Assembly (NCBI GenBank): GCA_947446335.1
Contig: CANFGA010000026.1
Span: 1 to 14,673 of the forward strand
Length of the DNA stretch: 14,673 nt
Source: Oxalobacteraceae bacterium
GTDB lineage: Bacteria; Pseudomonadota; Gammaproteobacteria; Burkholderiales; Burkholderiaceae_D
Reading direction: 5' to 3'
Under the pieces are notes generated by a model that saw only the letters and a list, made by a program, of their open reading frames with translations, did no database searches and was not told where the DNA came from. Position 1 is the first letter of the stretch, and each line of letters opens with the position of its first letter. This document shows positions 1 to 6,720 of this stretch, piece by piece. Position numbers and translations under genes: made by a program.

Positions 1-447
1 CACATCGGCGTCGATGCCACTTCCGGTCTGGTGCATACCTTGATCGGCACCGCCGGCAACGTCTCCGATGTCACGCAAGCCGGCGACCTGTTGCACGGCG
101 ATGAGGTTGCGGCACTCGGCGATGCCGGTTACCAGGGTGTGGAAAAGCGGGAAGAGAACCTGGGCAAAACGGTGGTCTGGCACGTCGCGATGAAGCGCTC
201 CAAGCGCAAGGCGTTGCCGAACAACAAGTTGGACCGCATGCAAGAAAAACTCGAAGTTCTGAAGGCGAGCGTGCGGGCGAAAGTGGAGCATCCGTTTCAT
301 GTGCTGAAGAACCTGTTCCGTCATCGCAAGGCGCGTTACCGTGGCCTGGCCAAGAACACCGCGCAATTGTTTACCTTGTTCGGCTTTGCCAATCTGGTGC
401 TCGCTGGCCGGCGTTTTACATTACCCAAAACCCGAAGACCGTCCTGA
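1..447 (+). CDS. IS5-family transposase, C-terminal part (partial)
   Basis: The frame is open from base 1 and stops at 445-447, giving about 148 residues of a DDE transposase. The visible start, HIGVDATSGLVHTLIGTAGN, is the typical middle of IS5-group transposases. GDAGYQGV (Asp at window codon 41) matches the second catalytic Asp region, and KVEHPFHVLKNLF (Glu at window codon 96) matches the catalytic Glu region. The arginine-rich end RYRGLAKNTAQLFTLFGFANL is also typical. The N-terminal half with the first catalytic Asp is outside the window. The protein would cut and paste its own element; whether it is intact cannot be judged here. Confidence 0.9.
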   Translation, partial: HIGVDATSGLVHTLIGTAGNVSDVTQAGDLLHGDEVAALGDAGYQGVEKREENLGKTVVWHVAMKRSKRKALPNNKLDRMQEKLEVLKASVRAKVEHPFHVLKNLFRHRKARYRGLAKNTAQLFTLFGFANLVLAGRRFTLPKTRRPS

Positions 448-590
448 GCGCTGAAAAGCGCGAAATGCACGGTAGATTCACCGAATAAAACCGACTTTTT
501 TGCAAAATGGCACCGAATTCCGGTGGTTGGATAAATTCGTCTCGTCAAAAGTCGATGCCACGCCAAAAACGTCAATTGTTCAGCGCTTCC
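1..590 (+). mobile_element. 3' end of an IS5-family insertion sequence (left end outside window)
   Basis: This segment holds the last part of a transposase gene followed by about 140 bp of non-coding tail. The tail ends at 571-590 in a sequence whose reverse complement begins GGAAGCGCTGAACAATTG, which resembles the GGAAGGTGCGAA-type terminal repeat of IS5 elements. The next four bases, CTAA (591-594), fit the YTAR target duplication typical of IS5. The left end and its matching repeat are outside the window, so the boundary rests on one end only. Confidence 0.75.
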
Positions 591-595
591 CTAAG

Positions 596-603
596 TAATA
601 AAA
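596..603. repeat. 8-bp target-site duplication, left copy (TAATAAAA)
   Basis: TAATAAAA here is repeated exactly at 1656-1663, directly outside the two ends of the IS1595 element. An AT-rich 8-bp duplication is the signature of IS1595-family insertion. Its preservation on both sides shows that the element inserted as a unit and has not since recombined with another copy. Confidence 0.9.
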
Positions 604-1655
604 TGCTATGTCGCGCCTGAGTGTTGAACTGCTTGTCATCCCCTCGCTCAAATGAAGTATTCATGGACCGAACGGGAGGGCGCGATGAACATGTCTGGCT
701 TCCAGGTGTTGGCGAATCAGCTGGCGGCGCTGTCGGTGGCGCAGCGCGAGGCGATTCGCGAACAGCTAGTGCAGTTGTCGAGCAAGGATGAAGTGGCGGA
801 GTTGGCGAGCATGTTCAGCGCCCGGTGTACGAGTTGTCCACATTGCGGCGGCACTGCGTTGTATCGACATGGCCAGGCGCACGGCTTGGCGCGCTATCGT
901 TGCCGTGCATGTCATAAAACCTTCAACCCATTGACGGGTACACCGCTGGCGCATCTACGCCTGCGTCACAAATGGCTCTCCTATCATCAGTGCTTGCTCG
1001 ATTCGCTGACCATTCGCAAAAGTGCCGCCACAGTCGACATCAGTCGCAACACCAGCTTCCGGTGGCGACATCGTTTCCTTGACTGGGTAAAAAATGATCG
1101 CTCGGAGCGCTTGCATGGGATCGCCGAAGCCGATGAAATGTATGTGCTGGAGTCAGAAAAAGGCGCACGACACTTGCAGCGCGTTGCGCGAAAGCGCGGT
1201 GGTGCCGCCACCCAGCGCGGCACGTCGAAGGAACAGGTTTGCGTGCTGGTGGCGCGTGACAGAACCGGACAGACACTCAACTTTGTCACCGGTCGCGGCC
1301 CGGTCAGCAAGGCGCAACTGCATCAATGTCTGCGCCCAGCGCTTGATCCGGATATCTTGCTGGTCAGCGATTTGAACGCCGTCTATCGCTACTTCGCGCG
1401 CGAGGCCGAAATCAGCTACGAGTCAATTAATGTGCATGCCAAACAGCGGGTGCGCGGCGCCATTCACGTTCAAAACGTGAATGCGTATCACAGTCGTTGC
1501 CGCCAGTGGCTAAGGCGCTTCCATGGTGTGGCGACACACTATCTTGCCAATTACCTCGGATGGCAATGGGCACTCGATGCCCATCGTATCAATGCACCGT
1601 TGGAACTCCTGAAGGCATCTGTCGGAGTGTTTCCACATTTAGCCGCGACATAGCC
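604..1655 (+). mobile_element. Complete IS1595-family insertion sequence
   Basis: The element is 1052 bp between exact 8-bp duplications. Its ends are inverted repeats: GCTATGTCGCG at 605-615 and CGCGACATAGC at 1644-1654 match perfectly over 11 bp, and similarity continues inward (CCTGAGTGT against the complement of ACATTTAG). One transposase fills most of the element, and its stop codon lies inside the right repeat. It sits 13 bp beyond the end of the neighbouring IS5 element and stops 13 bp before the next element. Confidence 0.93.
685..1653 (+). CDS. IS1595-family transposase (ISXO2-like, zinc-ribbon plus DDE/N domain)
   Basis: The protein is about 322 residues from the ATG at 685. That start has a strong GGGAGGG at 674-680, with ATG 691 as a close alternative; an upstream ATG at 652 has no comparable site. 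Residues 48-76 form a zinc ribbon (C48, C51, C54, C73, C76). The catalytic region then shows AEADEMYV with the first acidic pair, LLVSDLNAVY with the second Asp, and HVQNVNAYHSR followed by RRFHGVATHYLANYLGW. That last block is the hallmark of the ISXO2-like fold, in which Asn replaces the usual Glu. The length and ends look intact, so the element may still be able to move. Confidence 0.93.
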   Translation: MNMSGFQVLANQLAALSVAQREAIREQLVQLSSKDEVAELASMFSARCTSCPHCGGTALYRHGQAHGLARYRCRACHKTFNPLTGTPLAHLRLRHKWLSYHQCLLDSLTIRKSAATVDISRNTSFRWRHRFLDWVKNDRSERLHGIAEADEMYVLESEKGARHLQRVARKRGGAATQRGTSKEQVCVLVARDRTGQTLNFVTGRGPVSKAQLHQCLRPALDPDILLVSDLNAVYRYFAREAEISYESINVHAKQRVRGAIHVQNVNAYHSRCRQWLRRFHGVATHYLANYLGWQWALDAHRINAPLELLKASVGVFPHLAAT

Positions 1656-1663
1656 TAATAAAA
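1656..1663. repeat. 8-bp target-site duplication, right copy (TAATAAAA)
   Basis: This is an exact copy of 596-603 directly after the right end of the IS1595 element. Only about 5 bp separate it from the left inverted repeat of the next insertion sequence. Confidence 0.9.
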
Positions 1664-1668
1664 CTTAA

Positions 1669-2998
1669 CAGGGTGTTGAAAAAGGCATAAATACCTTCGG
1701 GTTTTATCGACATTCAGTCGAATTTTTCGTCTTGAAACCCGCATTCCGCCTAAAAATCTGTTTCTAGCCGGTTTTCATGCCGTTTTTGACGATTTTTGCG
1801 TCGTTCCGCCCACTCTAGGCGGATTTTTCCTATATCGCTGACAAACGCCAGCCAAAAATCGTCGCCATCCGCGTCAGGTTGTACGCTGCAAAAGTAAAAA
1901 TCGTTTGCGCCTTGACCTTCGCCAAGCCGACGAAACGCGCCTTGCGTAGTCCGCCGATGGTCTTGCTCCAGCCGAAGATTTCCTCGACCAATTTACGTTT
2001 TTTCAAACTGACCGTGTAACCGGCGTGGCGCGTCGTGCGGCTATCGATGGCACTGTTTTTCTTTTGCGATACGTGTGGCGTCATCTTCAAATCGCGCAGG
2101 TCTTTGACGAAACCGGCGGTGTCGTAGCCCTTGTCTGCACCCAGTGTCGAACCTGGTTTCATGGTCCGCTTCGCCATCACCAGGGCCGCGTCGCGCTCGG
2201 CCGTGCCGGTCGCGAGCGTTGTTTCTGCATCCACCACCAGGCCATTGCGATTTTCCATCAGTGCATGGCTCAGGTAGCTCATGCGCGATTTGTCGCCTTC
2301 GCTCTTCTTGTACAGCCGTGCATCCGGGTCAGTCGTCGAATAATGCGTCACGTTGGAACGCTTTTCACCCTTGAAATCGACTGTCGGATTACGGCCGCCA
2401 CCCTCGGGCGGCGTGCCGCTGCCGTCCTTCTTGACGAAACTCTTCATCGACGCCCTGGCTTCAACCTGGGTTCCTTCGACCGTGAAATGGCCGTCAGAAA
2501 TCAAGTCTTGCCATTTGGCGATGCGCAGCACCTGAGCGAAGAATCGTTGAGCCACGTTCTCGCTGAACAGGCGGTCGCGATTGGCGCTGAATGTCGAATG
2601 ATTCCATGCAGCCTCATCGATATTCATGCCCACGAACCAGCGATAGAGCAGGTTGTACTCGATGTGCTGGACAAGTTGCCGCTCCGAACGAATCGTGAAC
2701 AAGCTCTGGAGAAGACTGACACGCAGCAAGCGCTCGGGCGCAATCGATGGCTGGCTGCGCCGCGAATACAGGGGCGCAAGGTCGGCACTCATGCTGCACA
2801 AAATGCCATCGACCAGAACGCGCAGCTTGCGCTGAGGATGCGCCTCCGGAATCCGTTCTTACAGATTGCGGTAGCTGTACAGGGTGTGCTGGGTGACGTC
2901 GGTCTTGCGCATGGCATCAGGCGAAAAAGTTGTTCATCATATACAACGTATGCCCTGGGCAACCAGTTGACAGGGACTTGGAATTTTTCAACAGCCTG
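1669..2998 (-). mobile_element. IS5/IS1182-like insertion sequence (DUF772 transposase), minus strand
   Basis: The ends are CAGGGTGTTGAAAAA (1669-1683) and TTTTTCAACAGCCTG (2984-2998). They form an inverted repeat matching at 14 of 15 bases around a single minus-strand transposase frame. This gives an element of about 1.33 kb. I find no convincing target duplication: TTAA precedes the left end and ATAA follows the right end. The element may therefore be old, or its ends may be a base or two off. It separates the IS1595 element from the AT-rich region upstream of the lanthipeptide genes. Confidence 0.85.
1830..2912 (-). pseudogene. DUF772/DDE transposase with an early stop codon
   Basis: The original start is best placed at 2912 on the minus strand, giving MRKTDVTQHTLYSYRNL, then a TAA at 2859-2861 (codon 18), then ERIPEAHPQRKLRVLVDG in the same frame. 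Elements of this type normally begin this way, with a Glu codon where the TAA is, so one nonsense change explains the break. The rest is intact. It includes a DUF772 region (IRSERQLVQHIEYNLLYRWFVG), GADKGYDTAGF with a catalytic Asp, and VEEIFGWSKTIGGLRKARFVG with the catalytic Glu. Translation could restart at the ATG at 2801 and give 323 residues without the first 37, so some activity cannot be excluded. Confidence 0.85.
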
Positions 2999-3138
2999 AT
3001 AACTAATTACACAACATAAGGTGCGCTTTCGATAGTAAAAATAAAGAAATAAAAGTTGCATAAAAGTTAATATTTCTATTGGCTAAGTTGTCGATTTAGT
3101 TAATTTATTAACAATAAACTACGTCGACGGCAGGCCCA

Positions 3139-3300
3139 TTATCGCCGTCTTCGATGATTCGTCGATACATCACTATATTGGTAAAAAAATTCGAGAAATG
3201 GCTCTGCAATCGTCGAATCATCCCTGCCTATCTGGCGCCCTAAATTTCCGAGCTTGATCTGATCGTGATTCTCTTGAAGTAGGCCAAATGCCACTGGCAT
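3139..3300 (-). CDS. Possible small or remnant minus-strand reading frame, function unknown
   Basis: An ATG at 3300 on the minus strand opens a 53-codon frame ending at 3139. The protein begins MPVAFGLLQENHDQIKLG, has the aromatic stretch EPFLEFFYQY and ends with four Arg. The frame stays open about 12 codons further upstream without another start. Its amino-acid mix looks more natural than random AT-rich translation, which suggests a remnant of a larger gene. There is no Shine-Dalgarno sequence and I recognise no family. It may well be noise. Confidence 0.2.
   Translation of the reverse strand: MPVAFGLLQENHDQIKLGNLGRQIGRDDSTIAEPFLEFFYQYSDVSTNHRRRR
3153..3222. repeat. Spaced inverted repeat, 14-bp arms
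   Basis: GATGATTCGTCGAT (3153-3166) and ATCGTCGAATCATC (3209-3222) are inverted copies with 13 of 14 bases matching, separated by 42 bp. No insertion-sequence gene lies between them. They could be a paired protein-binding site, the foot of a large hairpin, or the remnant of a small mobile repeat. Confidence 0.5.
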
Positions 3301-3376
3301 AAAGTTATCATTTTTGAAAAAACCTGCTACATGAAGTCAAAGAAATTATAGCGATAAATTTGAAATACGTTACACA

Positions 3377-3390
3377 TGACTACTTAGTCA
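3377..3390. promoter_or_regulatory. Palindrome TGACTA-CT-TAGTCA, possible operator
   Basis: This site has perfect 6-bp arms with a 2-bp centre. It lies about 35 bp upstream of the best -35 candidate for the precursor transcript, a position that suits an activator site. No regulator gene is present in the window, so the binding protein would be encoded elsewhere. Confidence 0.35.
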
Positions 3391-3425
3391 GGCAGAATAT
3401 AAATAAAAAAATATCGAAAAAATTA

Positions 3426-3453
3426 TTGACATTAGGCAGTAAATAGATAAAAG
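3426..3453 (+). promoter_or_regulatory. Candidate sigma70-type promoter for the precursor transcript
   Basis: A consensus TTGACA at 3426-3431 is followed after 16 bp by TAAAAG (3448-3453), a weak -10. Transcription would begin near 3460 and leave a leader of about 200 nt before the precursor. In such AT-rich DNA a -10-like match is easy to find by chance. A second, weaker pair lies closer to the gene (TTGAAC 3600-3605 and TTTTAT 3625-3630, spacer 19). Confidence 0.35.
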
Positions 3454-3485
3454 TAGATGCACCTAACAGTGTTAATAATTTAGCA

Positions 3486-3495
3486 AAACCGGTTT
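3486..3495. promoter_or_regulatory. 10-bp palindrome AAACCGGTTT, possible operator
   Basis: A perfect 10-bp palindrome in AT-rich sequence. It lies about 30 bp downstream of the expected start of transcription from the TTGACA promoter, a position that would suit a repressor. Its function is inference from position and symmetry only. Confidence 0.25.
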
Positions 3496-3654
3496 ATGTC
3501 ATCTATATGAAACGGGGAGTTATCTGTCACTAGGGAAGCTGCATGGAATTTCGATCGATATGTTTTGAGCGAATAGCCATTGCGGTTAATGTCCTGCCAT
3601 TGAACTGACGCACTAAATGACGGGTTTTATTGATTGGTATTTTTTTAAATTAAT

Positions 3655-3658
3655 GGAG
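3655..3658 (+). promoter_or_regulatory. Ribosome binding site of the lanthipeptide precursor
   Basis: GGAG lies 6 bp before the ATG at 3665. It supports translation of an otherwise very short frame that would be missed by length filters, and it fixes the start used for the precursor. Confidence 0.75.
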
Positions 3659-3664
3659 TATCAA

Positions 3665-3763
3665 ATGAATCGTATCCTGAATCTGCAACGTCTGGCACCT
3701 GAGCAAAGCAACTTCCTGCAAGGTAACAGCTCCGGTAGCTCCGCGCACTCCTGCTGTAACTAA
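3665..3763 (+). CDS. lanA: Class III lanthipeptide precursor peptide (LanA)
   Basis: This gene encodes a 32-residue peptide that is the likely substrate of the LanKC enzyme encoded downstream. Residues 4-8 are ILNLQ, matching the hydrophobic-x-x-LQ leader motif through which class III precursors are bound by their synthetase. The leader is probably residues 1 to about 20, ending near FLQG. The core NSSGSSAHSCCN has Ser at 22, 23, 25, 26 and 29 and Cys at 30 and 31. S23-x2-S26-x3-C30 fits the class III Ser-x2-Ser-x(2-5)-Cys labionin/lanthionine pattern; S22-x2-S25 with C30 or C31 is an overlapping alternative. The ending CN recalls SapB from Streptomyces. A good ribosome site and the following attenuator support expression. 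The leader is unusually short for a lanthipeptide, and no double-Gly cleavage site is present. Confidence 0.88.
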   Translation: MNRILNLQRLAPEQSNFLQGNSSGSSAHSCCN

Positions 3764-3780
3764 GTAAACCAAGTAGGGCA

Positions 3781-3813
3781 GAGAGCAATGGTGCCTGCAT
3801 CGTTGCTCTTTTT
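3781..3813 (+). terminator. Hairpin plus T-tract between precursor and synthetase (likely attenuator)
   Basis: AGAGCAA (3782-3788) pairs with TTGCTCT (3803-3809) around a 14-nt loop, and the stem runs directly into a T-tract at 3809-3813. The hairpin starts 18 bp after the precursor stop codon. In RiPP operons a leaky terminator here gives much precursor mRNA and little enzyme mRNA. The stem is only 7 bp, so partial read-through is likely. Confidence 0.7.
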
Positions 3814-3930
3814 GGTATACGTTTTACGACAAGATTCATATTCCTGTTGTGCCAAGTTGTACGGTTTTTTCCAGGCCAAGTTGAGTAAAAAAATAAAAAA
3901 GCAAATTCTTTGGCTTGCGTGTTCAATGGC

Positions 3931-3960
3931 TTGACGTTTAACTTTCAGTATCAATTTTAT
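3931..3960 (+). promoter_or_regulatory. Candidate internal promoter before the synthetase gene
   Basis: TTGACG (3931-3936), an 18-bp spacer and TTTTAT (3955-3960) sit just upstream of the lanKC ribosome site, so transcription would start near 3967. Together with the attenuator this could give the enzyme its own basal expression. The 180 bp after the attenuator is AT-rich and also holds two copies of GCCAAGTTG (3851-3859 and 3875-3883) with no clear role. Confidence 0.35.
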
Positions 3961-3993
3961 ATTTGAAAATAATTAATTTTAAGGGAATGGGAA

Positions 3994-6705
3994 ATGCTGG
4001 ATAAGCCAAGTTCATTTCGAGAAGCGCGCCATATCAACAAGATATTCTTCCTCGGAGCTGACGAGCGTTTTTATGAGCCAAATTATGCACATTATCGCCC
4101 ATCCGATGATTTTGTCGACTTGATCAAGGCTATGCTTGAAGCGCATGGAAGGTCATGGAAAACGCATCGGAAGGATGTGTGGACATACGTCACGGCTCCT
4201 CCCGAAGAGATAGCAAGTAAGCTGCCAACTCAGGGTTGGAAAATTCATGTTTCCGCAAATGTGACCAATTGCCGCGACATCTTGGTGAAAGTTTCCGCTC
4301 TTGCATTAGAGCAAGGCATCCAATTCAAGTTCGCTAATGATATCAATACGCTCAAGCTGATGACGACGAAGCGATGGACGCGCGGCGGTTCCGGCAAGTT
4401 TATTACCATATATCCGTCCACCGATAAAAAGTTTCACCAGTTTATCGAATGCGCCTATACCCTTCTGAAGAACGATGTTGGTTCCTATGTCCTGTCCGAC
4501 CGGCGCTACAAGGATTGTCGTTGCCTCTATTACCGTTATGGCACTTTTCTTGCTGTCAATCGGATCAGCTACTTGGGCCAGAATCATCAGGTACTGATTT
4601 CGCCCGATGGCGAGGAGGTGCTCGATAAACGCAATCCCTTTTTCGAGACGCCGCCGTGGGTAACTGATCCCTTCCCTTCTGACGAATCCGACCAAGGCGA
4701 AATGACGCTCAATGAAGGGCGTTTTTCGGTCAAGAGCGCACTGGGGTTTTCAAATACTGGCGGTGTCTATCTTGCGACCGACACCTCGACCGGGAAGGAA
4801 GTTGTCATCAAGGAAGCGCGGCCGTATGTTGAACTTGGCACCAATTGCCAGGATGCGACTACCCGCCTTGCCCAAGAAGCGAAGATCCTGCGCGCTCTGG
4901 AGGGGCTGGGTTTCGTGCCCAAGGTATATTCCACTTTCTGGGATTGGGAAAATTTCTACCTTGTCGAAGAGTACTTTGACGCTCTTGACATGCGCGAAGT
5001 GATGGTGTTGCATACCCCGCTTCTTCGCGTCAATCCTACCCTGGCCGACAGCGAAGAGTTTTATGATACCTACAAGCGCATGTTCACAAGTCTCCTGCAG
5101 GCGATCGATCAGGTTCACGTGAAAGGCGTGGTCATTGGTGACTTGTCGCCAATGAACATCCTAGTTGAAAAATCTACCATGACCGTCCGGCTCATCGACC
5201 TCGAAGGCGCTTTTCGGCCGCTGGTCGAGGCCGCCCAGGACATCCACACTCCAGGATTTCGCCCTAAGGTCAAGGGACGCAAGCCGGAAAGCAACCGCCA
5301 GGACGATATCTACGCGGTCGGAGCGATCATGATGTACAGCATGTTCCCGATTGCTGCCATGGCATTTCTCCGAGACGATCTATTTACCACGGTGTTGCCC
5401 ACCGTCGTGGCTGATATCGGGTGGTCGAACACGCCTGTTCTGCATGTCATCCAGCAGCTCGTCAGTAATGCCATTTCTTGCCGTGAGGCCATCGAACTGC
5501 TGGATGTCCCGGCAATGATCGAGCAGCCGATGGCAAGGCCGTGTGCCCACACCGCGCTTGCAGCGGACGCCTGCGGCCAAATGGCGCAGTTCATCACACG
5601 CAACTATCGCTTGGAAGAGTTGTACACCCTGTTTCCGGTGGACCCCTTCGGCGCCCATACCAATCCAGCGGGTCTTGGGTTTGGTTCTACTGGCATTATT
5701 CAGTCGTTGTTGAAATGCGGCTTTGCGGTGCCCGAAGAGGCCCTGGATCGCTACAATAAAGAGATCGCGACCGTAGAACCGACAGCAATTGCGCCGGGAT
5801 TGTTGGTCGGCTCTGCAGGCATGGCTTGGGCTTTACTGGGGATCGGAGATCTGAAGTCCGGCAAGCGCTTCCTGCAGTATGCTAATAACAGTCGACTCCT
5901 ACGTGCGCACCATTCGCTCTATTACGGTATGGCCGGCATCGGCATGGCGAACCTGGCTGCGTATCGCATGTTGGGCGATCGGCAGTACCTCGAGATGGCG
6001 ACTGATCTGGCGGAAACGCTGGCCGCGACAGCAGTCGAGAGCGGGAAAGGCCTGCACTGGGAAGACGATGGCGGAATCCGGATAGGATTCGGATATGGCC
6101 AGAGCGGCGTCGCCTTGTTCTTTCTGCGTCTGTCCCAGGTACTGGAAGTAACGAAATGGCGCGAGATGGGCAGGAAAGCACTGGAGTATGACCTGTCGTT
6201 TGGCCACCAGCTGGAGCCTGGAGTTACCACCTTTGGGGGTTCACCCGAAGAGACGCAAACCTATGAACCCTATATCGAGCAAGGAAGCGCCGGCATCGCC
6301 AAGGTCGCCATCCGTTACGGGCTGTGGGATCAGCTCGATGGCATTCTGGCCGATACGCACCGAAAGTACTCCGGCTATCCTGGACTGATTTACGGCCTGA
6401 GCGGACTGATCGACGTGCTGCTCGACGCCTACCTGTATTCGCAGGACAAAAAATATCTGGAAATGACGGAACGGCCGCTGCAAGGACTCACGGATTTGTA
6501 TCTGTTTCAGGACAAGGATGGGTTGGCAACCTCTGGCGAGAACATGTTTCGCATCTCCTGCGACTACGCTACCGGGATCGCCGGTGTCATGAGAACACTG
6601 CATAGGTGGGCTCATCTGCAGCCGGACGAATTTTGTTTGGATGAGCTTGATGACATGGCCGCGCTGTCCCGCGTTGTGCCTCCGGACGCGCTACGCGCCA
6701 CGTAA
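3994..6705 (+). CDS. lanKC: Class III lanthionine synthetase LanKC (lyase-kinase-cyclase)
   Basis: This 903-residue enzyme would phosphorylate Ser residues of the precursor core, eliminate the phosphate and guide ring closure. Residues 1 to about 220 form the lyase domain: KIHVS (K83, H85), FKFA (K112), GGSGKFITIYP and YVLSDRRY match the phospho-Ser/Thr lyase (SpvC/OspF-like) active site. Residues about 245-510 form the kinase: Gly loop GFSNTGGVY, K273, E295, GDLSPMN (D383, N388) and DLE (D402). Residues about 550-900 form a LanC-like cyclase with repeated Gly motifs (HSLYYGMAGIG, GYGQSGVALFFL, YIEQGSAGI, GYPGLIYGLSG, DYATGIAGV). The three zinc ligands of class I/II/IV cyclases are absent (E762, I799 and Y800 in their places), which points to class III rather than class IV LanL. 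The start has AAGGGA at 3981-3986. The transporter gene begins 15 bp after its end. Confidence 0.95.
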   Translation: MLDKPSSFREARHINKIFFLGADERFYEPNYAHYRPSDDFVDLIKAMLEAHGRSWKTHRKDVWTYVTAPPEEIASKLPTQGWKIHVSANVTNCRDILVKVSALALEQGIQFKFANDINTLKLMTTKRWTRGGSGKFITIYPSTDKKFHQFIECAYTLLKNDVGSYVLSDRRYKDCRCLYYRYGTFLAVNRISYLGQNHQVLISPDGEEVLDKRNPFFETPPWVTDPFPSDESDQGEMTLNEGRFSVKSALGFSNTGGVYLATDTSTGKEVVIKEARPYVELGTNCQDATTRLAQEAKILRALEGLGFVPKVYSTFWDWENFYLVEEYFDALDMREVMVLHTPLLRVNPTLADSEEFYDTYKRMFTSLLQAIDQVHVKGVVIGDLSPMNILVEKSTMTVRLIDLEGAFRPLVEAAQDIHTPGFRPKVKGRKPESNRQDDIYAVGAIMMYSMFPIAAMAFLRDDLFTTVLPTVVADIGWSNTPVLHVIQQLVSNAISCREAIELLDVPAMIEQPMARPCAHTALAADACGQMAQFITRNYRLEELYTLFPVDPFGAHTNPAGLGFGSTGIIQSLLKCGFAVPEEALDRYNKEIATVEPTAIAPGLLVGSAGMAWALLGIGDLKSGKRFLQYANNSRLLRAHHSLYYGMAGIGMANLAAYRMLGDRQYLEMATDLAETLAATAVESGKGLHWEDDGGIRIGFGYGQSGVALFFLRLSQVLEVTKWREMGRKALEYDLSFGHQLEPGVTTFGGSPEETQTYEPYIEQGSAGIAKVAIRYGLWDQLDGILADTHRKYSGYPGLIYGLSGLIDVLLDAYLYSQDKKYLEMTERPLQGLTDLYLFQDKDGLATSGENMFRISCDYATGIAGVMRTLHRWAHLQPDEFCLDELDDMAALSRVVPPDALRAT

Positions 6706-6720
6706 CCAGATTGAATATAT

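Larger units (their letters stand above)
2999..3664. other. AT-rich intergenic region upstream of the lanthipeptide precursor
   Basis: These 666 bp are clearly richer in A and T than the flanking genes and hold no well-supported gene. They contain two short palindromes, a possible sigma70-type promoter, a spaced inverted repeat and a weak minus-strand frame, each listed separately. The low GC content next to a run of insertion sequences suggests acquired DNA. The position directly before the precursor makes this the likely control region for the cluster. Confidence 0.7.

Noticed and set aside
2025..2999. Long plus-strand frame (324 codons) across the third insertion sequence
   Set aside because: It lies opposite the clear DDE transposase and has a composition expected of an antisense shadow; no family motif is visible.
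3000..3664. A second precursor peptide upstream of the first
   Set aside because: I looked for short frames with a hydrophobic-x-x-LQ leader and a Ser/Cys core; only tiny frames such as one of 8 codons near 3507 are present.
3645..3954. Minus-strand frames over the precursor region
   Set aside because: They run through the precursor, the attenuator and AT-rich DNA, and they lack motifs or ribosome sites.
3994..6705. Class IV synthetase (LanL) as an alternative call
   Set aside because: The domain order is the same, but the cyclase lacks the Cys/Cys/His zinc ligands that define LanL, and the precursor carries the class III-type leader motif.
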